From positions 1-9,041 of the forward strand of contig JAIXUR010000639.1 in the NCBI GenBank assembly GCA_027483425.1: 9,041 nucleotides of DNA. Reading direction: 5' to 3'. Below are positions 1-7,336 of the stretch, one piece after another (the first letter of the stretch is position 1; the number at the start of each line of letters is the position of its first letter). The position numbers and the translations under genes are program-made. The DNA is from Cyanobacteriota bacterium. Its GTDB lineage: Bacteria > Cyanobacteriota > Cyanobacteriia > Phormidesmidales > Phormidesmidaceae. Below the pieces are notes generated by a model that was not told where the DNA came from, made no database searches, and saw nothing but the letters and a program-made list of their open reading frames with translations.

Positions 1-12
1 CCCCCCCGAACC

Positions 13-1218
13 ATGCCTAGAGTCGTCATTACAGGCGCTGGCCCCACCGGGGCTACCCTAGCCCTGGTGTTAGCCCAGCGTGGCATCGCCGTCACCCTGG
101 TCGAGGCCAGCCGAGACCTGCAGCGCCAGTTTCGCGGCGAAGGGCTGATGCCCAGCGGCCTGGACGCCCTGGAGCAACTGGGTCTGGGGCATCTCCTGGA
201 TACCGTTCCCCACCGTCCCCTCAGCGCCTGGGAATTTTGGCTCAACGATCGCCGCCTGTTTCGGGCCGATGAGCCCCTGGGCAACCACCGCCCCTGCACC
301 CTGGTCTCCCAGCCACCCCTGCTGGCGGCCCTGGTGCAGCTGGCCCAGGCCCAGCCAGGGTTCGAGTGGGTGGCTGGCACCACCGTCAAGGAGGTGCTGT
401 GGCAGGGCGATCGCGCGGCAGGGGTGCGGCTAACCGACGGACGCACCCTGGCGGCGGATCTAGTAATTGGGGCCGATGGCCGGGCTTCGGTCATTCGTCA
501 GCGGGCCGAGCTCGGGCTAGAGACTCAGCCGACCAGCATCGACGTGCTGTGGTTTAAGTTCCCTGCCCCGCCGGGCTACGCCGCCGACAACCGATTCTGC
601 ACGGTGGTCAAGGGCGGCCGAGTGTTTAGCCTGTTCCACGGGGCAGAGGCAGATCAGCTGCACCTGGCCTGGGCCATTTCGCCCACCGAACCCACCGAGC
701 ACCAGGACTGGGCCACTACCTTTGCGGCCCTGGTGCCCCCGGCGCTCACCGACCACATTCGCGCGGTGGGGAAGGCGATTACTGTCCCCCTGCGGCTGTC
801 GGTGGTGGTCGGTCGCTGTCCCCGCTGGCATCGTCCAGGGCTACTGCTGCTGGGCGATGCCGCCCACCCCATGTCGCCCGTGCGCGCCCAGGGCATTAAT
901 CTGGCCCTGCGGGATGTGATTGTGGCGGCCAACCACCTGGTGCCGGTGCTCACCGCCGCCCATGGCTTGGCCCCCGACCCGATCGCCCTTGACCAGGCCC
1001 TGGCCCGCATCCAGGCCGAGCGCGAGCCTGAAATCATCCAGGCCCAGCAACTCCAGGCCCACGAGGCCAGTCGGGGAGACTGGCTGCGCCGCCAGGGCCT
1101 GCTGCGCCAGGGGCTCGCGTCCCTATCGCCCCTGGTGGGCCCGTTGGTGGCGCAGGTGTGGATACAGCAGCAGCAGCCCCTCCGCCAGGGCATTACGACG
1201 GTGGCGCTGGCGGTGTAG
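13..1218 (+). CDS. FAD-dependent monooxygenase, UbiH/PHBH-like (aromatic hydroxylase superfamily)
   Basis: A complete 401-residue flavoprotein predicted to hydroxylate an aromatic or quinone-like substrate using FAD, NAD(P)H and O2 in the cytoplasm. Visible motifs: an N-terminal Rossmann beta-alpha-beta with GAGPTG at residues 8-13 and the ribose-binding Glu at 31 (LVEAS); the conserved Arg-Gly-Glu after it (41-43); the DG motif GADGRASVIR at 153-162, which contacts FAD and NAD(P)H; and the GD motif GDAAHPMSPVRAQG at 281-294 followed by INLALRD, which binds the FAD ribityl-phosphate. The length is normal for a single-domain member (about 380-420), with no C-terminal thioredoxin-like extension. 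ATG at 13 places the dinucleotide fold at the normal distance from the N-terminus. No Shine-Dalgarno is visible in the 12 bases upstream, which are C-rich and without an in-frame stop, so an upstream start cannot be excluded. The gene is very GC-rich (one sampled 60-base line is 70% GC). The substrate cannot be deduced; ubiquinone synthesis, xenobiotic or secondary-metabolite roles are all possible. Confidence 0.95.
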   Translation: MPRVVITGAGPTGATLALVLAQRGIAVTLVEASRDLQRQFRGEGLMPSGLDALEQLGLGHLLDTVPHRPLSAWEFWLNDRRLFRADEPLGNHRPCTLVSQPPLLAALVQLAQAQPGFEWVAGTTVKEVLWQGDRAAGVRLTDGRTLAADLVIGADGRASVIRQRAELGLETQPTSIDVLWFKFPAPPGYAADNRFCTVVKGGRVFSLFHGAEADQLHLAWAISPTEPTEHQDWATTFAALVPPALTDHIRAVGKAITVPLRLSVVVGRCPRWHRPGLLLLGDAAHPMSPVRAQGINLALRDVIVAANHLVPVLTAAHGLAPDPIALDQALARIQAEREPEIIQAQQLQAHEASRGDWLRRQGLLRQGLASLSPLVGPLVAQVWIQQQQPLRQGITTVALAV

Positions 1219-1229
1219 CCAGCGCCACC
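1200..1229. terminator. Perfect 12-bp hairpin over the monooxygenase stop codon, candidate bidirectional terminator
   Basis: GGTGGCGCTGGC (1200-1211) and its exact reverse complement GCCAGCGCCACC (1218-1229) flank a 6-base loop. The TAG stop at 1216-1218 lies at the loop/stem junction. The stem is strongly GC-rich. It sits between convergent genes, 43 bp beyond the stop of the minus-strand giant gene, so it could end transcription from both sides. No U-tract follows on either strand, so a classical intrinsic terminator is not shown; it may instead be a 3'-end stabilising structure. Confidence 0.6.
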
Positions 1230-1271
1230 TCGATTAGGACAGGCCTCTCGCGAAGATTGAACCCTGGCTCT

Positions 1272-4200
1272 CTATATCGTTTCCGGGATCGAGAAATAGT
1301 CCCGCATGTAGGCAATCACCTCTGGGGTATGGGGTTTGAGTTCAGGGAGACGGAGCGCGATCGCCTCCTGAATCGCCAGATTGACATCGGCTCCGACCTT
1401 ACCCTGAATAAACGGTGCCAATTGTCGAGCCAGTTGCCAGCCGCTGCGGAGGTTGGCCTTGATTAACGCCCGTTCCATGGGGGTGGCTTGGGGTGAACCG
1501 ACATCGGGCAACACCCGGCTGATAAAGGTGACCCGGTGGAGCACCCGCCAGGGAATGCTTTTATCGCGATCGCTGGCGTTTTGTTGAGCCTGGATCGCCT
1601 GCCGCAGGGCGATCGCATTCGGATTATTGCTCTGGCTGAGCCACACCGGATCAATCACTTTGTTCACAAAGTCATCAAAGTGCTGCACATCCGGTTGCAG
1701 GTAGAAGCTCATAAACCGATAGGCATCGACCTTGCCGGGCTGCCCTTTTGGCACCGGGTTCAACGGATCGTGAGTATCGAGCACCACGCGCCCCTGGGGA
1801 TCGCGTTGATGGATATCCCGCTCTACACCGTCCAGGTTCACATTTAAGCCAAAGCTGGTTTCCGAATCCTGGCTCTTGGTCACGGTTAGATTCAGGTGCC
1901 CGCCAAACATGGCTTCCATAGAGAACTCAGCCGCCGCTCCCAAAATTGAGATATCGGCTTGCGCTGTAATCCCGGCTTTGCCGGTGAAGCTAAAGGAACC
2001 ACCCACCTGCTCTTGCATCACATCCAGGGTTTCTTGCGATTCCGTGAAGAGTCCGCCATTGGCCGTCCAGACGTAGGTATTGACCAGGTTGCGCTTCTCT
2101 AGGCGGGGCAGCTTCTCCAGGGCCCGTCCCGCTGCCAGATCTCCTTGAGAGAAATGGGTGGCATTCTGCCGGCGTCCGATCGCCCCGGCATCAAACTGGG
2201 CAAAGAAGCTCTTTAGCTCCTCTTCCTGTCGCTGAATGCGATTCTTCAGGGCAAAAGCTTCAATCGGTTTGAAATAGCTGGCATCGCCGCTGCTGGGGTC
2301 AGCGTCTAGACCCATCCGTCCATCCAGCGTGCCCTGCTTGGTGTAGAGCGAGTTGATTGGGAAGGTGAGGATATTGAAATCCTTGGGAATATCGGGATTG
2401 GGGCGCATCTGATAGGACACCAGGGCGTGATTGTGCTTTAAGCGCAAGGCAAACACATCGGCGGTTTCAGACTGCACCAGGGCAAAGCCGACATTCTGGG
2501 GCACAAACCGCTCACCGTTCCAGTGACCCTGCAAATCTAGCCGACTGACTTTGGTGGTTTGCTTGCCTGACCCGACGCTGGCATCTTCCAGCCAGCCTAG
2601 GGAATGTTCAAAGGTCGTTTTCACGCCGAGAATGACGTTGGCGTCTGCGATGTCTTGAACCACGCCAATGCCAGCGGCGGTTGAGAGCTTTAGCCCCACA
2701 CCCAGTTGAGCTTCAACAGACATATCAAAGCCCTGATCCTTAGAGACCGAATAGGTGTGAGTGGTGCGATCGGCTTGCACAATTTCTACGGAAGTCGCCT
2801 GGCCATAATCTTCCTGGCGAGTCAGGTTTTCCCCCGGAATCGGGGGTGCGCCTTCGATATACCCGATCAATTGAGGATCAAACTGCACCTGACCGACCCA
2901 CTCAGCCTCCAGATTGCCGACCTTATAGCCGGTCAGCAAATGCCACTGGCCCGCTTTGATGAACGTGTGGCAGCGTTTCAAGATACCGATCAGGTTGCCA
3001 TCCCCGTCGTACTGCATGTCGCCGTATTCCTGCACGCTGGGCTGGCTGTGGATGATGTCGTTGAAGGTTGTCTCTATCCCCGCTAGAGCATTTCGCACTT
3101 GAGGAACATCGTCGCTGACCGGCGCAGTAGACACCACAAAGGTAGGACGGTGGGGCGCTTGACCGAGGGGCAAATGATGCCCATTGAAGGAATGGTCGAG
3201 CAATTGATCGAGGGATTCGGCATCAAAGGTGTAGCAGGTAATCAAACTCTCCTGATCATCCAGCAAGCGACGGAATAGGTTGTCTTGAAGTTGTTCGGGG
3301 GTACGGGGTACCTTCCAGATTCGCACTTCTTCTAGGTCGCCCCTAAAGCGTTCCTGCGGTTTGCCAGCCACTAGTGCTGCGCCGAGGGTGAATTGATCCG
3401 CATCACCCGATCTAGGCCCTGTGAGCATTGGCTGAGCAGGCACGATCGCCCCATTGTGATACAGAGTCAGGCTAGACCCTTCAGGGTCGGGATTTTTCAC
3501 CCAGGTTGTGCCTTTCAATTTGCCGTGGTTGTTACTCTTAGCATCAAAGGCCGTTGTGCCTTCGTTTTCTTCCATGCGCCACCAGGAAACCAGACCCCTT
3601 TCCTGTCCTTTTAGGTCACGTCCAATCAGATCGTTACTTATTGCGGTATTCCAGATCCGCACTTCGCTGATGGTGCCGGTAAAGGGAGCGATTGTACCAT
3701 TGGACAGGTAGGCTCTGCCGATTTCTAAACTCTGGCTGCCGCTGCCCACACTGCCAGCGTAATAAATGTCCTCCCCAATGCGTTTGCGATCGACATAGAA
3801 GGCGATGAGGGCCGATTGTGTCGGCTGAATACTGTTTGGATCAATGGTTCCAGAATTGGTTGTCGATGCGGGAGGTTGCTCCACGCCATGTTTGCGGACG
3901 ATGGCAATCCGGTGAAACCGTCCTGGGGTCAGGGTTGCTGTTGATTCGAATTCGCGGTAAATGCGATCGCCATCCTCAAAGGCAAACACCAGCCTACCGT
4001 CTGCATCCACATATATAGCGTAGGGAACGTCCTGAGCGGTGCCATCATTAAACTTTCCCTTACTCAAAATGCCGCGCCGTTGACCTAGAGCATTCACCTG
4101 CAAAAAGACTTCTATAGTCAGGTCGCGGGCGATGTCGAGGGTTATATCATTACCGCAATCGACGACATCGGTGCTGCCATTAAAGGTTAGGGCATAGGAT

Positions 4201-7100
4201 TGGTTGTAAACCGCTGCCAGATGATGCCAGGTTTCGGGAGAAACCAACTCTTTGGCTTGGGCAAACTGCTTTCCGACGCCCGCGTAAAAGGTGCAGAGGG
4301 AAGCGGTGCTGGCTTGCAGCTTGCCGCTGGTGCTGAGCGGAGCTGTACCCCGAATACGCTCCTTCAGATCTCGATTTTCAAACTGCCAGTAGGCGAGCAA
4401 GCCAGATTCCTGGGCAAGGCGGCGGTACATATCCAGGCGAATGTTGGCCTGCGATCGCACCGTATTCCAAACTTGCAGGTGATCCAGTTCTCCCCGGAAG
4501 GCGGCTTCACCCCGCATCACGGCACTGCCGATGTGAAAGGCGGCTGGATTGAGTCTTACCGGTTGGGGAACGGGGGCTTCATTCACGAGATCGCCGTCTA
4601 GGTAAGTCGTCAACCGTTTCGCAGTCGCGTCATACACCGTCGTAACAAACACCCACTGCTGCTCATAATCCGCCAGGCTAAATTGGTTTTGCACCCCTTG
4701 CAAGAAGCCAAATTGTGCCTGACGATTGGGTTGAATTAGCCAGTGAGCGGCGGTGTCTTTGCTGAGTTGCCCAAAATGCATCACCGCCTGACGCTGAGGG
4801 GTGGCCTCAAAGTTCATCCAGAAGGAAACTGTGAAGGAAGTGTTGCCGCTTAGCTCTGGCGGACAAGGGCCCTGGAGGGCATCGGTGCCGGTAAACTTGA
4901 GCGGGTTCAGCAGTTTATCTATGCCCAGGGTATAGCCAGAGGTAGGAGAGCCCTGGTGCAAAATCCGGGCGCTCCCCGTCAGTTGATCGCTGGGTTTGAC
5001 CCAGGCTTCGAGGGTGAGATCCTGGTCTGCTGCCAGCGCTGCACCCTCTTTCGCTAAGCCAACATAATTGCCTTTGCCGTCAAATTGCAGCGCATTACCA
5101 GGCGGTAGGCCAACCCAGTGGGGCATCAGTACTTTTTCGGGTGCTGCGATCGATCGACGACTTAACGTGCTGTAATGGGCACTCAAAAACTCGTGATTTG
5201 CCCCCCGGAAGTACAGCATCACATGGCCATTGGCGCTGTCAAATAGCTGAGGCGTATCAATTGTTTTGGCAAACTCTAACACCGCACCAATGACGCTTAA
5301 CCCGTTGTCATCGGTGACGATGGGTAACATGGGGACGCGCACATCATGGCGAAGGATGGCTCTCAGGCGATCGCGCTCGGCGATTTGGTCTACCAATTTT
5401 GCCTGAGCTGCTGCCAATTGGTTTGGCAGTTTGGCGTCAGACAACAGGCGCAATTGTGCTGCCAGCTGAGTGTTTAAAGCCTGCACAATTGGCTGCAACT
5501 GCCTCACCAGCGTCGGCACCGCCGCGATACTCACTCGACTTGTGAAACTCTGGACGAGGGCAAGTTGTTGGGTCGGATTCAGCTGGACGGGAATGCTGCG
5601 TTCTTGCAGCAGGCGTACGTCTGCTTGCAGCTCTTGCATCAGCCCTGCCGTGGAGTTGATCGCCCCCGTTAAGGTAACGAGCACAGAAGGATTTTTGGCT
5701 GGATCAAACAGCGTCGGTGAATTCAACACATCCTGGAGTCGACTCAACCGCGTCTGCTTGTGCTCTAGTTGAGAGCGTAGGGTTGGGTCAACCATCAACT
5801 GCAAGCGATCGATCTCGGCCTGGGTTTGGGGAATCGCTTGATCCAATTCTTTGAGCTGTTGCAGAGCGGTCGGGATGGGAACTTCACCGAGTTTTGTCGC
5901 CGTAATTGTCTGCAAGTCTAGAGTTTCTGGCACCTGCACGAGTTTGCCGTCAATGGAGACCCCAAAATCTAGCGCTGTGACTCGACTCTGCGGTTCTGAT
6001 GGATCACGGGTGGCCATGGTCAGCAGCAATCGGGCGCTGGTTTTCATCGGCTTTTCAAGGTTGTCATAGCCGGTTGCTGCTGTCTCTTGTTGGAAGTAGA
6101 GAATTGCAGAAAACCCAGATTCTAGGGTGCGATTGCTGGCTCGAAAATCCCACCGGAATGACTTGAGTGGATCAGTCGCCAATAGCTGCTCAATCGAGGG
6201 AGGCGTTGCCTCATCAATCGATTGCTGATCGGGCTCGTACAGGTTAAACAGCCCGTCTTCAGACTGGGGAATACTCCAACTGGCGATCGTGTCCTGTTGG
6301 CTGTCGTAGGCAAAGATCTGCCAGCGTTTCATCTCCGGAATTTTGGTCGGCAGCAGCAGCGCCGTAAAGCGTCCCTGGCTCAAGTGATCGATAAACGTAA
6401 TCTCCTGGGTGGGTTCATAAAATGGCTTACTCTCCATGTCTATGGCACTGAGGCTATCTTTGACACTTTGAGGAAAGTCTCTGTTGCGGCTGCGTTGATA
6501 GCGCACTTCCATTTTGGGTTGCAGGGTGGTGCCAATCAACATAAAGCGATCGAGTAACAGGGTGCGATCGACTAGAGGCACCGCTTGACCCTGGCTGTCT
6601 AAAACGACTTGATTGCCACTGCGCTTAAACACGGCGTTGGCATCGTCTGCGGCGATCGCCTGGCGGAATACGCAGAGAAATCGACCATCTGACAAAACTT
6701 GAAACGGTGCGTCTGCGGTGAGAATGGCTGTAGACGATCGATACTGATCAATTTCTTCCGGGCGCACAGTGGCCGGGTTTGTGACAATTTCCCCGTTCTG
6801 CTTTACCGTTGGCAGCGTTGTCAGATCTAATCCACCAAAGCCTACCTGGGTGATTTCGTTGGTGAAGTAAAGTTCCTGGGGTTGCTGCAGCCAGTTATCG
6901 CGATCGAGCACCTTTGTCGCTGTACCACTTGCATCGCCACTGCCCTGATTCAAATCTAGAACTGAGTAATAAATTTTGCGCTGCTGATCCATTGCGAAGG
7001 CAATAACGATGCCGTTATGGCGAACAATGGTTGAATACCGATAGGCACGATCGCGATAAATGGTCGTGAAGTTGTCTTGAAGGCTAGATTGAGTAAACAT
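1272..7100 (-). CDS. Giant LamG-domain protein with coiled coil and uncharacterised beta-rich C-terminal module
   Basis: A 1942-residue protein of unknown function. I see these parts in order. Residues about 10-400 are beta-rich with repeated strand-turn patterns, plausibly a propeller-like fold (inference). Residues 409-460 and 485-582 are Leu/Gln/Ala-rich and probably coiled coil. Residues 669-1297 carry LamG/concanavalin-like jelly-rolls, recognised by LQFDG, LTLEAWVKP, WHHLAAVYN, FRGDLEEVRIW and LLAYWQFEN signatures; one domain appears split by two complete ones. Residues 1330-1942 match no named family I recognise: they contain LIGYIEGAPPIPGENLT (1411-1427), two glycine-rich alternating segments (1436-1500, 1698-1757) and WRVLHRVTFISRVLP (1851-1865). 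There are only six cysteines. There is no signal peptide, membrane helix or RTX repeat. ATG at 7100 is preceded by AGGAG at 8-base spacing. Four in-frame HIP1 sites or more lie within it, so it is not recent foreign DNA. LamG domains usually bind carbohydrate or protein, suggesting surface binding or adhesion; a toxin-like role is possible but unproven. Confidence 0.93.
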   Translation of the reverse strand: MFTQSSLQDNFTTIYRDRAYRYSTIVRHNGIVIAFAMDQQRKIYYSVLDLNQGSGDASGTATKVLDRDNWLQQPQELYFTNEITQVGFGGLDLTTLPTVKQNGEIVTNPATVRPEEIDQYRSSTAILTADAPFQVLSDGRFLCVFRQAIAADDANAVFKRSGNQVVLDSQGQAVPLVDRTLLLDRFMLIGTTLQPKMEVRYQRSRNRDFPQSVKDSLSAIDMESKPFYEPTQEITFIDHLSQGRFTALLLPTKIPEMKRWQIFAYDSQQDTIASWSIPQSEDGLFNLYEPDQQSIDEATPPSIEQLLATDPLKSFRWDFRASNRTLESGFSAILYFQQETAATGYDNLEKPMKTSARLLLTMATRDPSEPQSRVTALDFGVSIDGKLVQVPETLDLQTITATKLGEVPIPTALQQLKELDQAIPQTQAEIDRLQLMVDPTLRSQLEHKQTRLSRLQDVLNSPTLFDPAKNPSVLVTLTGAINSTAGLMQELQADVRLLQERSIPVQLNPTQQLALVQSFTSRVSIAAVPTLVRQLQPIVQALNTQLAAQLRLLSDAKLPNQLAAAQAKLVDQIAERDRLRAILRHDVRVPMLPIVTDDNGLSVIGAVLEFAKTIDTPQLFDSANGHVMLYFRGANHEFLSAHYSTLSRRSIAAPEKVLMPHWVGLPPGNALQFDGKGNYVGLAKEGAALAADQDLTLEAWVKPSDQLTGSARILHQGSPTSGYTLGIDKLLNPLKFTGTDALQGPCPPELSGNTSFTVSFWMNFEATPQRQAVMHFGQLSKDTAAHWLIQPNRQAQFGFLQGVQNQFSLADYEQQWVFVTTVYDATAKRLTTYLDGDLVNEAPVPQPVRLNPAAFHIGSAVMRGEAAFRGELDHLQVWNTVRSQANIRLDMYRRLAQESGLLAYWQFENRDLKERIRGTAPLSTSGKLQASTASLCTFYAGVGKQFAQAKELVSPETWHHLAAVYNQSYALTFNGSTDVVDCGNDITLDIARDLTIEVFLQVNALGQRRGILSKGKFNDGTAQDVPYAIYVDADGRLVFAFEDGDRIYREFESTATLTPGRFHRIAIVRKHGVEQPPASTTNSGTIDPNSIQPTQSALIAFYVDRKRIGEDIYYAGSVGSGSQSLEIGRAYLSNGTIAPFTGTISEVRIWNTAISNDLIGRDLKGQERGLVSWWRMEENEGTTAFDAKSNNHGKLKGTTWVKNPDPEGSSLTLYHNGAIVPAQPMLTGPRSGDADQFTLGAALVAGKPQERFRGDLEEVRIWKVPRTPEQLQDNLFRRLLDDQESLITCYTFDAESLDQLLDHSFNGHHLPLGQAPHRPTFVVSTAPVSDDVPQVRNALAGIETTFNDIIHSQPSVQEYGDMQYDGDGNLIGILKRCHTFIKAGQWHLLTGYKVGNLEAEWVGQVQFDPQLIGYIEGAPPIPGENLTRQEDYGQATSVEIVQADRTTHTYSVSKDQGFDMSVEAQLGVGLKLSTAAGIGVVQDIADANVILGVKTTFEHSLGWLEDASVGSGKQTTKVSRLDLQGHWNGERFVPQNVGFALVQSETADVFALRLKHNHALVSYQMRPNPDIPKDFNILTFPINSLYTKQGTLDGRMGLDADPSSGDASYFKPIEAFALKNRIQRQEEELKSFFAQFDAGAIGRRQNATHFSQGDLAAGRALEKLPRLEKRNLVNTYVWTANGGLFTESQETLDVMQEQVGGSFSFTGKAGITAQADISILGAAAEFSMEAMFGGHLNLTVTKSQDSETSFGLNVNLDGVERDIHQRDPQGRVVLDTHDPLNPVPKGQPGKVDAYRFMSFYLQPDVQHFDDFVNKVIDPVWLSQSNNPNAIALRQAIQAQQNASDRDKSIPWRVLHRVTFISRVLPDVGSPQATPMERALIKANLRSGWQLARQLAPFIQGKVGADVNLAIQEAIALRLPELKPHTPEVIAYMRDYFSIPETI
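3210..5096 (-). other. Nested LamG region of the giant protein (one split domain hosting two complete domains)
   Basis: Protein residues 669-1297. The outer domain starts at 669-730 (ALQFDG, YVGL, LTLEAWVKP, ILHQGSPTSGYTLGI). A complete LamG follows at about 731-928 (FTVSFWMNF, WVFVTTVYD, TTYLDGDLVN, FHIGSA, FRGELDHLQVWN, GLLAYWQFEN). The outer domain then resumes at about 929-968 with its central strands (TFYAGVGKQFAQAKELVSP and WHHLAAVYN). A second complete LamG occupies about 969-1208 (LTFNGSTDVVDCGND, LTIEVFLQV, ILSKGKF, FHRIAIVRK, FYVDRKRIG, LEIGRAYL, FTGTISEVRIWN, GLVSWWRMEE). The outer domain ends at about 1209-1297 (LTLYHNGAIV, FTLGAALV, FRGDLEEVRIWKVPRT, LITCYTFD). Boundaries are judged from strand order and are accurate to roughly ten residues. 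Confidence 0.7.
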
Positions 7101-7108
7101 TGGATTTT

Positions 7109-7113
7109 CTCCT
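7109..7113 (-). promoter_or_regulatory. Shine-Dalgarno site of the giant LamG gene
   Basis: On the minus strand AGGAG lies 8 bases upstream of the ATG at 7100-7098, within TCAGGAGAAAATCCA. This supports the chosen start, which is also the first in-frame ATG of the ORF. Confidence 0.75.
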
Positions 7114-7196
7114 GATTAGTTAGTAGAACTTACCAGTCATCCACAGGGATTAAACACACTACGAAAGCGACACACTCACGCATTGAGCCTCTCTGT

Positions 7197-7224
7197 GGTT
7201 TCAAGGTTGGCAACCTTTAAAACC
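7197..7224. repeat. Inverted repeat with AAGGTTG/CAACCTT core in leader of the giant gene
   Basis: AAGGTTG (7203-7209) and CAACCTT (7211-7217) are exact inverted copies around a single central G. Beyond one C/T mismatch the arms continue as GGTTT against AAAACC with one bulged base. No U-tract follows on either strand. The symmetrical shape fits an operator or mRNA leader hairpin; its position about 97-127 bases upstream of the giant gene start is compatible with either. Confidence 0.5.
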
Positions 7225-7248
7225 GACTTTGTAGGCCTCAGAAATGCG

Positions 7249-7261
7249 GGTTGAAGCAACC
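7249..7261. repeat. Short inverted repeat GGTTG-AAG-CAACC
   Basis: A five-base stem with a three-base loop. Its half-sites GGTTG and CAACC are the same as the core of the larger palindrome centred 45 bp away at 7210. TTTTT follows five bases later on the plus strand, but there is no plus-strand gene upstream to terminate. It may be the second copy of a regulatory site, or chance. Confidence 0.3.
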
Positions 7262-7286
7262 GAAACTTTTTGTATGGGTGGGGTCA

Positions 7287-7330
7287 GCGAAGCTTTGCTT
7301 ACGCAGGGTTCAACGGGCCTGAGTTAACCC
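7287..7330 (-). terminator. Tandem hairpins just downstream of the RTX gene stop, candidate 3'-end structure
   Basis: Reading the minus strand from the RTX stop (7337-7339), GGGTTAAC (7330-7323) can pair with GTTGAACCC (7314-7306), leaving one bulged base and an 8-base loop. Two bases on, GCGTAAGC (7304-7297) can pair with GCTTCGC (7293-7287), again with one bulge, around a 3-base AAA loop. The first stem begins six bases after the stop codon. No U-run follows, so these could be a terminator lacking a U-tract, an RNA-stabilising end, or a small dispersed cyanobacterial palindrome. Confidence 0.45.
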
Positions 7331-7336
7331 ACTACC

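Larger units (their letters stand above)
7101..7336. other. Intergenic spacer between RTX gene and giant LamG gene
   Basis: This 236-bp non-coding stretch separates two minus-strand genes. It is richer in inverted repeats than the rest of the window: a pair of back-to-back hairpins just after the RTX stop, and two smaller palindromes nearer the downstream gene. A minus-strand TTTAAT (plus 7149-7154) matches five of six -10 positions, but I found no acceptable -35 at 16-18 bases, so the promoter of the giant gene is not located with confidence. The size and the hairpins make it more likely that the giant gene has its own promoter here than that it is tightly translationally coupled to the RTX gene. 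Confidence 0.5.

Noticed and set aside
1..12. Upstream extension of the monooxygenase through the C-rich first bases
   Set aside because: The frame is open there, but ATG at 13 already gives the normal spacing to GAGPTG, and there is no alternative start codon in view.
654..1193. Antisense open frame of 179 codons opposite the monooxygenase
   Set aside because: It is Arg/Trp/Ser-rich nonsense typical of the reverse strand of GC-rich coding DNA and overlaps a gene with clear family motifs.
1436..2800. MACPF domain in the giant protein C-terminus
   Set aside because: The Y/W-G-T-H-F/Y and GG signature of MACPF was not found; only the general beta-hairpin character remains.
2706..4601. Plus-strand open frames of 126 and 133 codons opposite the giant gene
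   Set aside because: No recognisable motifs, and they lie fully antisense to LamG-coding sequence with well-preserved signatures.
7149..7177. Minus-strand promoter with TTTAAT as -10
   Set aside because: The hexamers at 16-18 base spacing match the -35 consensus at one position or fewer, so only the -10 half is credible.
7249..7271. Plus-strand intrinsic terminator (GGTTG-AAG-CAACC then TTTTT)
   Set aside because: The stem is only five base pairs, the T-run starts five bases later, and no plus-strand gene lies upstream to be terminated.
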